From positions 1 through 64,000 of the forward strand of contig CAVOIB010000010.1 of assembly GCA_963695975.1 (NCBI GenBank): DNA of 64,000 bases. The letters run 5' to 3'. A program made the translations under genes and the position numbers. This document shows positions 21,518 through 29,457 of the stretch, piece after piece. Origin of the DNA: JBBQVZ01 sp963695975. GTDB lineage: Bacteria; Actinomycetota; UBA4738; HRBIN12. Below the pieces are notes generated by a model. The model was not told the origin of the DNA. It made no database searches and was given only the letters and a program-made list of their open reading frames with translations. The number at the start of each line of letters is the position of its first letter. The stretch's first letter is position 1.

Positions 21518-22707
21518 GTCCGCCGGAAGGCCGCGTACTGCGCGTCCTGCTCGTGGTCTGCGACTCCTGGGGGGTCGGAGATGCGCCGGACGCCGAGGAG
21601 TACGGGGATGTCGGCGCGAACACGCTCGGGAACGTCGCGAAGGCGGTGGGGAAGATCGACGCGCCGAACCTCGAACGGGCGGGGCTCGGGCACCTGACGC
21701 CGATCGCGGGGGTCGAGCCGCGCGCCGACGTGGGCGCAGCATATGGAAGGGCGACCGAACGGTCCGCTGGCAAGGACACGACAACCGGGCACTGGGAGAT
21801 GATGGGCATCCGCCTGGACCGCGCGTTTCCCCTCTATCCGAAGGGGTTCCCGCCAGAGATCGTCGAGCCGTTCGAAAACGCGATCGGACGCTCGATCCTG
21901 GGCAACGTCCCGGCGTCGGGCACCGAGATCGTTGCCGCGCTCGGCGAGGAGCATCTGCGCACCGGGAGTCCGATCGTGTATACGAGTGGGGACTCGGTCT
22001 TCCAGATCGCGTGCCACGAGGACGTCGTCCCACTGGCGACGTTGTACGAGTGGTGCCGGGTGGCGCGCAGGCTGCTCACCGGGGAGCACGCCATCGGCCG
22101 CGTCATCGCTCGCCCGTTCGTCGGCGAAGCCGGAAGCTTCGTCCGCGCTCCGGAGCGGCGCGACTTCTCGCTTCCGCCACCCGGCCCGACCGTCCTCGAC
22201 CGGCTCCAGGAGGAGGACGTCCCCGTCTACGGCGTCGGCAAGATCCGCGACATCTTCTGCGGACAGGGGATCGCCGAGGGGCGTTACTCGGACTCGAACG
22301 ACCACGGCGTCGACCTCACGCTCGAGTACCTCGCCCGTCCGGGTCCCGCGTTCGTGTTCACGAACCTCGTCGACTTCGATTCCAAGTACGGGCATCGGAA
22401 CGACGCCGCCGGGTACGCGGCGGCCGTGGAATCCTTCGACCGGCGGCTCCCCGAACTGATCGGCTCCCTCGACGGCGGCGTCTGCTTCCTCACCGGGGAT
22501 CACGGCTGCGATCCGACGACGGCATCCACGGACCACACCCGCGAGCGGACGCCGTTGCTCGCCCTGGGCCTTCGGGGCGGTCCGTACGAGATCGGCACGC
22601 GCGAGAGCTTCGGCGATCTCGGACACACGATCGCCGAACTCCTCGGTGTTCACGTCGAGGGTTTGGTCGGAACGAGCTTCGCCGACCGGATCGGGCTCGA
22701 TCGATGA
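21514..22707 (+). CDS. deoB: Phosphopentomutase
   Basis: A 397-residue alkaline-phosphatase-superfamily mutase that interconverts (deoxy)ribose-1- and 5-phosphate in nucleoside salvage. N-terminal metal ligands lie in VVCDSWGVGDAPDAEEYGD. The phosphorylated Thr is in SAGKDTTTGHWEMMG near residue 89. C-terminal metal ligands are in LTGDHGCDPT and TDHTRERTPLL. It pairs functionally with the downstream nucleoside phosphorylase. The start is GTG, overlapping the preceding stop. Confidence 0.95.
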   Translation: MSPPEGRVLRVLLVVCDSWGVGDAPDAEEYGDVGANTLGNVAKAVGKIDAPNLERAGLGHLTPIAGVEPRADVGAAYGRATERSAGKDTTTGHWEMMGIRLDRAFPLYPKGFPPEIVEPFENAIGRSILGNVPASGTEIVAALGEEHLRTGSPIVYTSGDSVFQIACHEDVVPLATLYEWCRVARRLLTGEHAIGRVIARPFVGEAGSFVRAPERRDFSLPPPGPTVLDRLQEEDVPVYGVGKIRDIFCGQGIAEGRYSDSNDHGVDLTLEYLARPGPAFVFTNLVDFDSKYGHRNDAAGYAAAVESFDRRLPELIGSLDGGVCFLTGDHGCDPTTASTDHTRERTPLLALGLRGGPYEIGTRESFGDLGHTIAELLGVHVEGLVGTSFADRIGLDR

Positions 22708-22825
22708 GCGGGGTCGACCGCCACCAGATGTGGAGGTTGGGCGGCCGGGCATCCCGGGCGGTCACGGCTCGACCTCGGGTCGACCTCGATCGAGCGCATC
22801 CGCTGAGATCGAGGGGAGCCTGCGG

Positions 22826-24154
22826 GTGAGTCTCGAGGATCCGCGCGCGATCGTCGCGCGCAAACGGGATGGGGAGTCGCTCGCTCCCGGTGAGATCGAG
22901 GCGTTCGTGGACGGGTACACGCGGGGCGACGTCACCGACGCATTGGCCGCCTCGTTCCTTATGGCGTGTGTGATCCGCGGTATGAGCGACGAGGAGACGT
23001 TGGCGCTCACGCGGACCATGGTGGCGTCGGGCGATACCGTGTCCTTCGGCGACCTCGGGCGTCCGTCCGTCGACAAGCACTCGACGGGCGGGGTGGCCGA
23101 TGGCGTGACCCTCGTGTTCGCGCCCCTCGCCTCCGCGCTCGGTCTCGCGGTCGCCAAGCTCTCGGGCCGCGGCCTCGGCCATACGGGCGGCACGCTCGAC
23201 AAGCTGGAGTCCATCCCTGGGCTGCGCACGGACCTGACGCCTGAGGCGATCGCCCGGCAGGTGGCCGACGTGGGCTGTGCGGTCGCGGCGCAGTCGCCGA
23301 ACCTCGTGCCGGCGGACGGGGCACTGTACGCGCTCCGTGACGCGACCGCCACCGTCCCATCGATCCCGTTGATCGCCGCGAGCGTGATGTCCAAGAAGCT
23401 CGCCGTCGGCACCGATCTCATCCTCCTCGACGTGAAGACCGGCTCCGGCGCGTTCATGAAGACGGTCGAGGACGCCGGTTCGCTCGCCCGCACGTGCCTC
23501 GAGCTCGCTCGCGCGTGGGGGAGGCGCGCCGGGGCCGCCGTCACCGATATGTCGCAGCCACTCGGCAACGCCGTCGGCAACGCCCTCGACATCGTGGAGG
23601 CCGTGGAGCTCCTCCGCGGGTCGTTCCGGGGGCGTCTGCGGGACCTCGCGGTCTGGTTCGCGGCGAGAGCGCTTACGGCGACCGAGGGGGTCGCGGAGGG
23701 CGACGCCGTCGCGCGCGCGGAGCGCGCGCTGGACTCTGGCGACGCACTCGAACGGTTCCGCCGGATGGTCGAGGCGCAGGGAGGAGATCCGAGCGTGGTC
23801 GACGACCCGGCGTCGGTGCTCCCGAGCGCAAGCGTGATCGTCCCGCTAACGGCGAGCGGCGGGGGTAGGCTCGCGGCCGTGGACGCCGAGGCGATCGGTC
23901 TGGCGAGCGGGGCGCTCGGAGCGGGACGCGCGCGCAAGGGCGACGCGATCGATCCCGCAGTGGGGATCGTGGTTCGCTGCAAGATCGGGGATCAGGTCTC
24001 CGCGGGCGATCCGCTTGGGGAGGTCCACGCGCGCACCGACGCCGACGCCGAGGAGGCCAAGCGGCGCGTGCTCTCGGCGCTCAGGTTCACCGACGGCCTC
24101 GTCGAGCCGCCACCGCTCGTCCACCGATGGCTCGACGAGGGGACCGTAGCCTGA
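22826..24154 (+). CDS. pdp: Pyrimidine-nucleoside (thymidine) phosphorylase
   Basis: A 442-residue enzyme that splits thymidine, deoxyuridine or uridine with phosphate. Phosphate- and substrate-binding motifs are KHSTGGVADGVTL near residue 83, GRGLGHTGGTLDKLES near 113 (family signature) and DVKTGSGAFM near 195. A C-terminal pyrimidine-phosphorylase domain is also present. The length favours the Pdp/DeoA group. The GTG start follows GAGGGGAG; the 118 bp after deoB hold no gene. Its stop overlaps the next start (TGATG). Confidence 0.93.
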   Translation: MSLEDPRAIVARKRDGESLAPGEIEAFVDGYTRGDVTDALAASFLMACVIRGMSDEETLALTRTMVASGDTVSFGDLGRPSVDKHSTGGVADGVTLVFAPLASALGLAVAKLSGRGLGHTGGTLDKLESIPGLRTDLTPEAIARQVADVGCAVAAQSPNLVPADGALYALRDATATVPSIPLIAASVMSKKLAVGTDLILLDVKTGSGAFMKTVEDAGSLARTCLELARAWGRRAGAAVTDMSQPLGNAVGNALDIVEAVELLRGSFRGRLRDLAVWFAARALTATEGVAEGDAVARAERALDSGDALERFRRMVEAQGGDPSVVDDPASVLPSASVIVPLTASGGGRLAAVDAEAIGLASGALGAGRARKGDAIDPAVGIVVRCKIGDQVSAGDPLGEVHARTDADAEEAKRRVLSALRFTDGLVEPPPLVHRWLDEGTVA

Positions 24155-24801
24155 TGGCGATCCGATTCGCCCTGTACCTGGCCGCCTCCCTCGTCATCGG
24201 GATGGCCGCCCGCGAGTTCGCCCGCGCGTCCACGGCCTCCCGCCTGCACGACCCGACGCCGCGACTGTGGGGACGGCTGACGATGAGCCCCAGGTCATGG
24301 TTCGAGCCGTTCGGCAGCGGGGTCGTTCCCGGATTGATCCTGCTCCTTTGGGCCGCCTCGGCGTCCTTCCTGCCACCGCCGGTGGCGTACGCGAAGCCGG
24401 CCCCGATCGACCCCAGCTACTTCGAGAACCGGACCCGCGACACGATCGTCACCGCGCTTGCCGGGCCCGCCGCGAACCTCGCGCTGGCCGCCGTCGCGGG
24501 CCTGGCGATCCGAGCCGGCGCATCGGGTGAGATCGGGTTGGTGCTCGGTGCGTTCCTGCTCGCCAACCTGTCGCTCATGATCTTCCATCTGATGCCGATC
24601 CCCGGGCTCGACGGCTCGCGGATGGTCGCGCTCGCGCTCCCTCCTCGGGCGGCCGAGGTGTACCGCAACGCCGACCAGTACCTGCCGCTGTTCGTCCTCG
24701 TGGTGCTGTTCCTGTTCGCGGGTCCGCTGATCGCGATCGTGCGTTCGCTGACCAACTCCCTCTGCTCGCTCCTCGCGGGCCTCACCTGCTACGGGCTCTA
24801 G
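24154..24801 (+). CDS. Site-2 protease (M50) homologue lacking the HExxH motif
   Basis: A 215-residue multi-pass membrane protein. Its backbone matches the small actinobacterial site-2 proteases: the zinc-binding region continuing into RLHDPTPRLWGRLTMSP, then ALAGPAANLALA near residue 101, and HLMPIPGLDGSRM near 145, where the LDG aspartate is the usual third ligand. At residues 20-24, where the family has H-E-F-x-H, this protein has R-E-F-A-R, so both zinc-binding histidines are arginine. It is therefore probably catalytically inactive. It sits between pdp and trpS. Confidence 0.85.
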   Translation: MAIRFALYLAASLVIGMAAREFARASTASRLHDPTPRLWGRLTMSPRSWFEPFGSGVVPGLILLLWAASASFLPPPVAYAKPAPIDPSYFENRTRDTIVTALAGPAANLALAAVAGLAIRAGASGEIGLVLGAFLLANLSLMIFHLMPIPGLDGSRMVALALPPRAAEVYRNADQYLPLFVLVVLFLFAGPLIAIVRSLTNSLCSLLAGLTCYGL

Positions 24802-24808
24802 TTCCACG

Positions 24809-25855
24809 GTGGGCGTGGGTGGCCGCGCTATCATCGCGCGCATCGAGCCGCCGACCTCCACCACCGCCGATCCACAAGCCCGCGTGCTGACGGGGTTCCG
24901 GCCGACCGGGCCGCTCCACGTCGGGCACTGGGCCGGCAACGTCGGCAACGCCGTCCGCCTGCAGGCCGAGGGGTACGAGTGCTTCTACTTCGTGGCCGAC
25001 TGGCACATGCTCACCACGCACTACGACCGCACTCAGTCGCTCCCCGCGGCCGTGCAGACCCTGATCCTCGACCTCCTGGCGTCGGGTATCGATCCCGACC
25101 TATCGGTCGTTTACCGTCAATCGGACCTACCCGAGGTCGCGGAGATGGCGTTGCTGCTGGGGATGATCACCCCGCTCGGCTGGCTCGAGCGCGTGCCGAC
25201 CTTCAAGGAGCGTCTGCGCGACATGGCCGAGCGCGACATCGCGAACTTCGGCCTCCTGGGGTATCCCGTGCTCCAGACCGTGGACATCACGATCGTGCGC
25301 GGGGAACTCGTTCCGGTCGGGGAGGACCAGGTGTCGCACCTGGAGATCTCGCGCGAGATCGTGCGCCGGTTCAACCGGCTCTACGGCGAGGTCCTGCTCG
25401 AACCGCAACCACTGCTGTCCGAGACGCCGTTGATCGCCGGCTCCGACGGGCGGAAGATGTCGAAGTCCCTCGACAACACGATCGACCTCGACGACGAGCC
25501 GGAGACGGTGCGGGCGAAGGTGCGCACGTTCATCACCGATCCACAGAAGCTCCGGAAGGGCGATCCCGGCAGACCCGAGATCTGTCCCGTATTCGCTTTG
25601 CACCGCAGGTTCTCTCACGACATCCTCGATTGGACGGACGAGCATTGCCGCACCGGCGAGCTCGGATGCGTCGACTGCAAGTCGAACCTCGCGGATCGCA
25701 TCGTGGAGGAGCTCCGCCCGTTCCGTGAGCGGCGGGCCGCCCTCGCCGCCGACCCCGAGCTGGTGGAGAAGGTCGTGGCCGAGGGTGCGGATCGCGTCCG
25801 ACCGATCGTCCGGGACACGATGGCGGCGGTGCGGGCCGCGATGCATTTCTCATGA
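24809..25855 (+). CDS. trpS: Tryptophan-tRNA ligase, probable [4Fe-4S] type
   Basis: A 348-residue class I synthetase. The HIGH-type motif is PLHVGHWAGN (residues 35-44) and the KMSKS loop is GRKMSKSLDN (214-223). Near the C-terminus four cysteines are spaced C259-x20-C280-x6-C287-x2-C290, very close to the C-x22-C-x6-C-x2-C that binds a [4Fe-4S] cluster in Thermotoga maritima TrpRS. The GTG start is uncertain because the first ~24 residues are not conserved. The stop overlaps scpA (ATGA). Confidence 0.93.
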   Translation: MGVGGRAIIARIEPPTSTTADPQARVLTGFRPTGPLHVGHWAGNVGNAVRLQAEGYECFYFVADWHMLTTHYDRTQSLPAAVQTLILDLLASGIDPDLSVVYRQSDLPEVAEMALLLGMITPLGWLERVPTFKERLRDMAERDIANFGLLGYPVLQTVDITIVRGELVPVGEDQVSHLEISREIVRRFNRLYGEVLLEPQPLLSETPLIAGSDGRKMSKSLDNTIDLDDEPETVRAKVRTFITDPQKLRKGDPGRPEICPVFALHRRFSHDILDWTDEHCRTGELGCVDCKSNLADRIVEELRPFRERRAALAADPELVEKVVAEGADRVRPIVRDTMAAVRAAMHFS

Positions 25856-26607
25856 GCGCGGAGGCGGGCGCGCCGGCTTCGGGCGATTTCGCCATCGACC
25901 TCCCGGTCTTCGCCGGGCCGTTCCGCCTGCTCGCCGAGTTGATCCTGGAGCAGAAGGTGGACGTCTGCGACGTGCCCGTCGCTGCGGTGACCGACCGCTA
26001 CCTCGCACATGCGAAGGAGGCCGAGGGTTGGAACCTCGAGGAGGCGACCTGGTTCCTCGCGATCTGCGCGATGCTCCTCGAGCTGAAGGTCGGCCGCCTC
26101 ATGCCGCGCCACACCGAGCAGGACGAAGAGGACCTGCTGGGCGCCTCTCCCGACCTCGCATACGCGCGCAGCCGCGAGCTCGCCGCCTTCCGGAAGGTCG
26201 CGCTGGAGATCGCCCGCCGACTCGAGGACGAGGCGAGCTTCTTCGCCCGGGACGTGGGGCCGGGGCCGGAGTACTCGACCCTGTACCCCGATCCTTTGGT
26301 GAAGGTCCTGCCACCCGACCTCGCACGCATCGCGGCCCAGCTCCTGCGGCCCCAGCCGACGCTCGACCTCTCTCACGTCACGCCGATCCGATACACCGTC
26401 GAGGACGCCATGACCGCGGTCGAACAGCGCATGGCCGGTGTGGATGGGCCGACATCGTTCCGCGACCTGGTCCTTGACTGCCCCGACCGCATCCATGTCG
26501 TCGTGCGGTTCCTGGCGATCCTCGAGCTGTACCGTGAAGGGAAGGTCGAGCTCCAGCAGGGGCCGACGTTCGGTGAGATCGAGGTGGAGTGGAGGGGTCT
26601 GGGTTGA
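25852..26607 (+). CDS. scpA: Segregation and condensation protein A
   Basis: A 251-residue kleisin that joins the SMC heads for chromosome condensation. The typical N-terminal segment is FAGPFRLLAELILEQKVDVCDVPVAAVTDRY. A helical middle contains LMPRHTEQDEEDLL, and the C-terminal winged-helix part ends QQGPTFGEIEVEW. It overlaps both trpS and scpB by 3-4 nt, and the scpA-scpB pair is universal for this complex. The partner SMC gene is not in the window. Confidence 0.93.
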   Translation: MSAEAGAPASGDFAIDLPVFAGPFRLLAELILEQKVDVCDVPVAAVTDRYLAHAKEAEGWNLEEATWFLAICAMLLELKVGRLMPRHTEQDEEDLLGASPDLAYARSRELAAFRKVALEIARRLEDEASFFARDVGPGPEYSTLYPDPLVKVLPPDLARIAAQLLRPQPTLDLSHVTPIRYTVEDAMTAVEQRMAGVDGPTSFRDLVLDCPDRIHVVVRFLAILELYREGKVELQQGPTFGEIEVEWRGLG

Positions 26608-27236
26608 CCGGGGTGGCGTCGACCGACACACGTGCGCTCGAGGCGCTGTTCTTCGTCTCGGACGAGCCGCTGACCGCCTCGGTGCTCGCGCAGGCGCTGG
26701 ACTTGGACCGCCGCCAGGTCGAAGTGCTGTGCGACCGACTCTCGGGCGATCTGGAAGACCGAGGATCTGGTCTCGTGCTCCGCAACGTGGCCGGCGGGTG
26801 GCGGCTCTACACGCACCCGGACACGGTCGCCGTCGTCGAGCAGTTCGTCTTGTCGTCGCGACAGGCCCGGTTGACGAAGGCCGCGTTGGAGACGCTCGCG
26901 ATCGTCGCATACAAGCAGCCGGTCACCCGTCACCAGATCTCCGCGATCCGAGGTGTCAACTCCGACGGCGTCCTGCGTGCGCTCGCCGATCGAGGCCTGA
27001 TCGAGGAGGCCGGGCGAGAGGAGGTCCCCGGACGGCCGATCCTGTTCGCGACGACGCCTGGGTTCCTGGAGCGACTGGGCCTCCCGTCGCTCGCGTCGCT
27101 CCCGTCGCTCGCGCCCTTGCTGGGCGCCGACCCGGAGTACGCCGATCCCATCGAGGGGACCGACGACGACCTCGACGAGGCATCGTCTGAGGATCCGGAC
27201 GTCGCGCCGTCGACGGACGGCGCCGACCAGGCCTGA
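26604..27236 (+). CDS. scpB: Segregation and condensation protein B
   Basis: A 210-residue partner of ScpA with two winged-helix domains (residues ~1-75 and 80-160). Conserved segments are EALFFVSDEPL and KAALETLAIVAYKQPVTRHQ, then IRGVNSDGVLRALADRGLI. The C-terminal ~45 residues are an acidic low-complexity tail after a small repeat (LPSLASLPSLAPL). The TTG at 26604 is preferred as start because GGAGGGG lies 6 nt upstream and it overlaps the scpA stop (TTGA). Confidence 0.92.
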   Translation: MTGVASTDTRALEALFFVSDEPLTASVLAQALDLDRRQVEVLCDRLSGDLEDRGSGLVLRNVAGGWRLYTHPDTVAVVEQFVLSSRQARLTKAALETLAIVAYKQPVTRHQISAIRGVNSDGVLRALADRGLIEEAGREEVPGRPILFATTPGFLERLGLPSLASLPSLAPLLGADPEYADPIEGTDDDLDEASSEDPDVAPSTDGADQA

Positions 27237-27240
27237 CCCG

Positions 27241-27963
27241 ATGCCGCCGGAACGCGTGCAGCGTGCGTTGGCGCGTGCCGGGTTCGGCTCCCGCCGATCG
27301 TGCGAGGAGCTGATCGCCGCCGGCAGGGTCACGGTGAACGGTACGGTCGCCACCCTCGGGGACCGCGTCGATCCCGAAACGGACCGTCTGGCGGTTGACG
27401 GCGTCGGGGTGAACCTCGACCCCAACGTGAGGTACTACGCCTTCAACAAGCCTCGAGGCGTGGTCACCACGATGCGCGACCCGCAGGGTCGCCCGGACAT
27501 CCGCGGCTACCTCCCGACGGAAGGGCCGCGGGTCTTCCCGGTGGGACGCCTCGACCTCGAGAGCGAAGGGCTGCTGCTCCTCACGAACGACGGCGACCTC
27601 GCCAACCGTCTCCTCCACCCCAGCTACGGTGTCGAGAAGGAGTACCTTGCCGAGGTCGAGGGCGATGCGACGGACCGACGGTTGTCGCGGATCAGGCGGG
27701 GCGTCGACCTGGATGACGGTCCGGCGCGTGCCGCGTCCATCAGGCTCGTCGCGGGAAGCGGTGGGCGAGCGGCACTTCGGATCGTGATGAAAGAAGGCCG
27801 GAAGCGCGAGGTCCGCCGGCTCCTCGCGGCGGTGGGTCTGCCGGTGACGAGGCTCGTGCGACTTCGGGTCGGAGCCGTGAAGCTGGGGCAGCTCCCACCG
27901 GGGGCGGTCCGCGAGCTCACGCCCGAGGAGGTCCGGTCGCTCGCGAGCGCCGTGGGCATGTAG
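27241..27963 (+). CDS. rluB: 23S rRNA pseudouridine synthase (RluB/RsuA family)
   Basis: A 240-residue enzyme with an N-terminal S4 domain (ERVQRALARAGFGSRRSCEE) and an RsuA/RluB catalytic domain. The catalytic Asp is in VGRLDLESEGLLLLTNDGD near residue 102, and EGRKREVRRLL is the family's C-terminal signature. RluB modifies U2605 of 23S rRNA; RsuA (16S U516) is the alternative. The scpA-scpB-rluB-cmk-der order is shared with Rv1709-Rv1713. The stop TAG is embedded in a TAGCCT element. Confidence 0.9.
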   Translation: MPPERVQRALARAGFGSRRSCEELIAAGRVTVNGTVATLGDRVDPETDRLAVDGVGVNLDPNVRYYAFNKPRGVVTTMRDPQGRPDIRGYLPTEGPRVFPVGRLDLESEGLLLLTNDGDLANRLLHPSYGVEKEYLAEVEGDATDRRLSRIRRGVDLDDGPARAASIRLVAGSGGRAALRIVMKEGRKREVRRLLAAVGLPVTRLVRLRVGAVKLGQLPPGAVRELTPEEVRSLASAVGM

Positions 27964-27997
27964 CCTGGTCGCTCCGGGGCGCCCGCCCCGCGGAGGA
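27961..27997 (+). promoter_or_regulatory. Putative aroH promoter and ribosome-binding-site hairpin
   Basis: TAGCCT (27961-27966) overlaps the rluB stop codon and can serve as a -10 box. A transcript starting about 27973 would begin with CTCCG (27972-27976), which can pair with CGGAG (27991-27995). That is the Shine-Dalgarno core of aroH (GGAGGA, 27992-27997). Additional GC pairing is possible between the arms. This suggests translational control or simply a tight leader. Confidence 0.4.
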
Positions 27998-28000
27998 CAC

Positions 28001-28366
28001 ATGAGGGTGCGCGCGGCCCGCGGGGCCATCGACGTGGCGGCCGATGATGCCGAGCAGGTGCTCGATGCCACTGGCCGGCTCCTTTCGGCGCTCATGGATC
28101 GCAACCGGATCGAGCGGGACGACATGATCAGCATCCTGTTCACCGTCACAGCCGATCTCCGCTCGGTGTTCCCCGCCGAGGCCGCACGTCGGCTGGGCCT
28201 CGGCCCCGTCCCGCTGATGTGCGCTCAGGAGATCCCGGTCTCCGGGTCGATGCCCGGCGTGGTCCGGGTCCTGATGCACTTCCACACCGACCGGAGCCTC
28301 GACGATGTCGTCCACGTGTACCTGGACGGCGCGGGGTCGTTGCGCGATGACCTCGATCCCCGCTGA
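28001..28366 (+). CDS. aroH: Chorismate mutase, AroH class
   Basis: A 121-residue enzyme that converts chorismate to prephenate. It aligns along its length with the trimeric Bacillus AroH. The first Arg is in VRAARGAIDV, an FTVTADLRSVFP segment follows, and then come LMCAQEIPV with the active-site Cys and Glu, VVRVLMHF with the catalytic Arg, and HVYLDGA with the Tyr. Its end overlaps tyrA, so the two successive steps toward tyrosine are translated together. Confidence 0.92.
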   Translation: MRVRAARGAIDVAADDAEQVLDATGRLLSALMDRNRIERDDMISILFTVTADLRSVFPAEAARRLGLGPVPLMCAQEIPVSGSMPGVVRVLMHFHTDRSLDDVVHVYLDGAGSLRDDLDPR

Positions 28367-29447
28367 GCGCATCGCCGTCATCGGTACCGGCCTTATCGGC
28401 ACCTCGATCGCGATGGCCGCCGCGCGCGTGGGTTGTGACGTGGCCGGATGGGACCCCGACCCGGTCGCGCTCTCGTCCGCCGCCGCGCGCCAGCCCATGC
28501 GAACGACGGGGGGCCTCGACGAGGCGGTCTCGGAGGCGTCCATCGTCGTCATCTGTGCCCCGATCCCCGCGATCGGCGAACTGGCGGCCCGCGCGCTCGC
28601 CGCCTCCCCGGATGCGCTCGTCACCGATGCCGGCAGCATCAAGCAGCACATCGTGACGGACGTCGAGAGCAGGGCCGGCTTGGAGGCGCAGCGGCGATTC
28701 GTGGGCGGGCACCCGATGGGTGGATCGGAGCGTTCGGGCCCCGAGCATGCCGCCGCCTCGATCGTAGACGGCATCGTGTGGGCGGTGACGCCGCTGCCCC
28801 GAACCCCGCCGGGTGCTCTCGACCGGCTCGAGGCGTGGGTCGAACGGATCGGGGCCCGGCCAGTCCGCATGGCGCCCGACCGGCATGATCGTCTCGTGGC
28901 GTTCGTCAGCCACCTGCCTCAGGTGGCGTCGACGGCGTTGATGGCGCTCGCCGCGACCGAGGAGGCCGGCGAACCAGAGATCCTCTTGCTCGCCGCCGGC
29001 GGGTTCCGCGACCTCACCCGGCTCGCCTCATCGAACCCGGCGCTTTGGAGTCAGATCCTCCTCGCGAACCCCGATGCGATCGCCGAGGCGATCGACCTCT
29101 ACACGGCTCGGCTGACCGAACTCCGAGACCAGATCCTTCGCGGTGAGGGCGGCACCGTCCGAGAAACCTTCGACCTCGCGAAGCGGGCCCGGCTTCGGCT
29201 GGCGGCCAAGCCCCAGGTTCGCTCCGGTGTCGCGGTGTTACAGGTGACCGTTCCCGACCGTCCCGGTGCGCTCGCGGAACTCACGCTCGCGCTCGCCGAA
29301 GCATCGGTCAACATCGAAGATCTCCAGATCGTGCACTCGCCGGAAGGGGGGCGCGGTATCGTCCATCTGACCGTCGCGGCTGATTCAGCCCGGGGTGCCA
29401 GCGAGGTCCTAGTCGGCCGCTCCTTCGACCCGATCCGTCTCGCCTGA
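28347..29447 (+). CDS. tyrA: Prephenate dehydrogenase with ACT domain
   Basis: A 366-residue enzyme that oxidatively decarboxylates prephenate to hydroxyphenylpyruvate for tyrosine. It has an N-terminal Rossmann domain (IAVIGTGLIGTSIA), the substrate-site segment GGHPMGGSERSGPEHA near residue 125, and a helical dimerisation domain with AFVSHLPQVAS. The C-terminal ACT domain (VLQVTVPDRPGALAEL and SVNIEDLQIVHS, from residue ~295) probably gives feedback inhibition by an amino acid. It starts 20 nt before the end of aroH. Confidence 0.93.
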   Translation: MTSIPAERIAVIGTGLIGTSIAMAAARVGCDVAGWDPDPVALSSAAARQPMRTTGGLDEAVSEASIVVICAPIPAIGELAARALAASPDALVTDAGSIKQHIVTDVESRAGLEAQRRFVGGHPMGGSERSGPEHAAASIVDGIVWAVTPLPRTPPGALDRLEAWVERIGARPVRMAPDRHDRLVAFVSHLPQVASTALMALAATEEAGEPEILLLAAGGFRDLTRLASSNPALWSQILLANPDAIAEAIDLYTARLTELRDQILRGEGGTVRETFDLAKRARLRLAAKPQVRSGVAVLQVTVPDRPGALAELTLALAEASVNIEDLQIVHSPEGGRGIVHLTVAADSARGASEVLVGRSFDPIRLA

Positions 29448-29457
29448 GGAGCGCGCG

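Noticed and set aside
24802..24830. T-box leader before trpS
   Set aside because: Only 7 nt separate the preceding gene from the trpS start, too short for a T-box.
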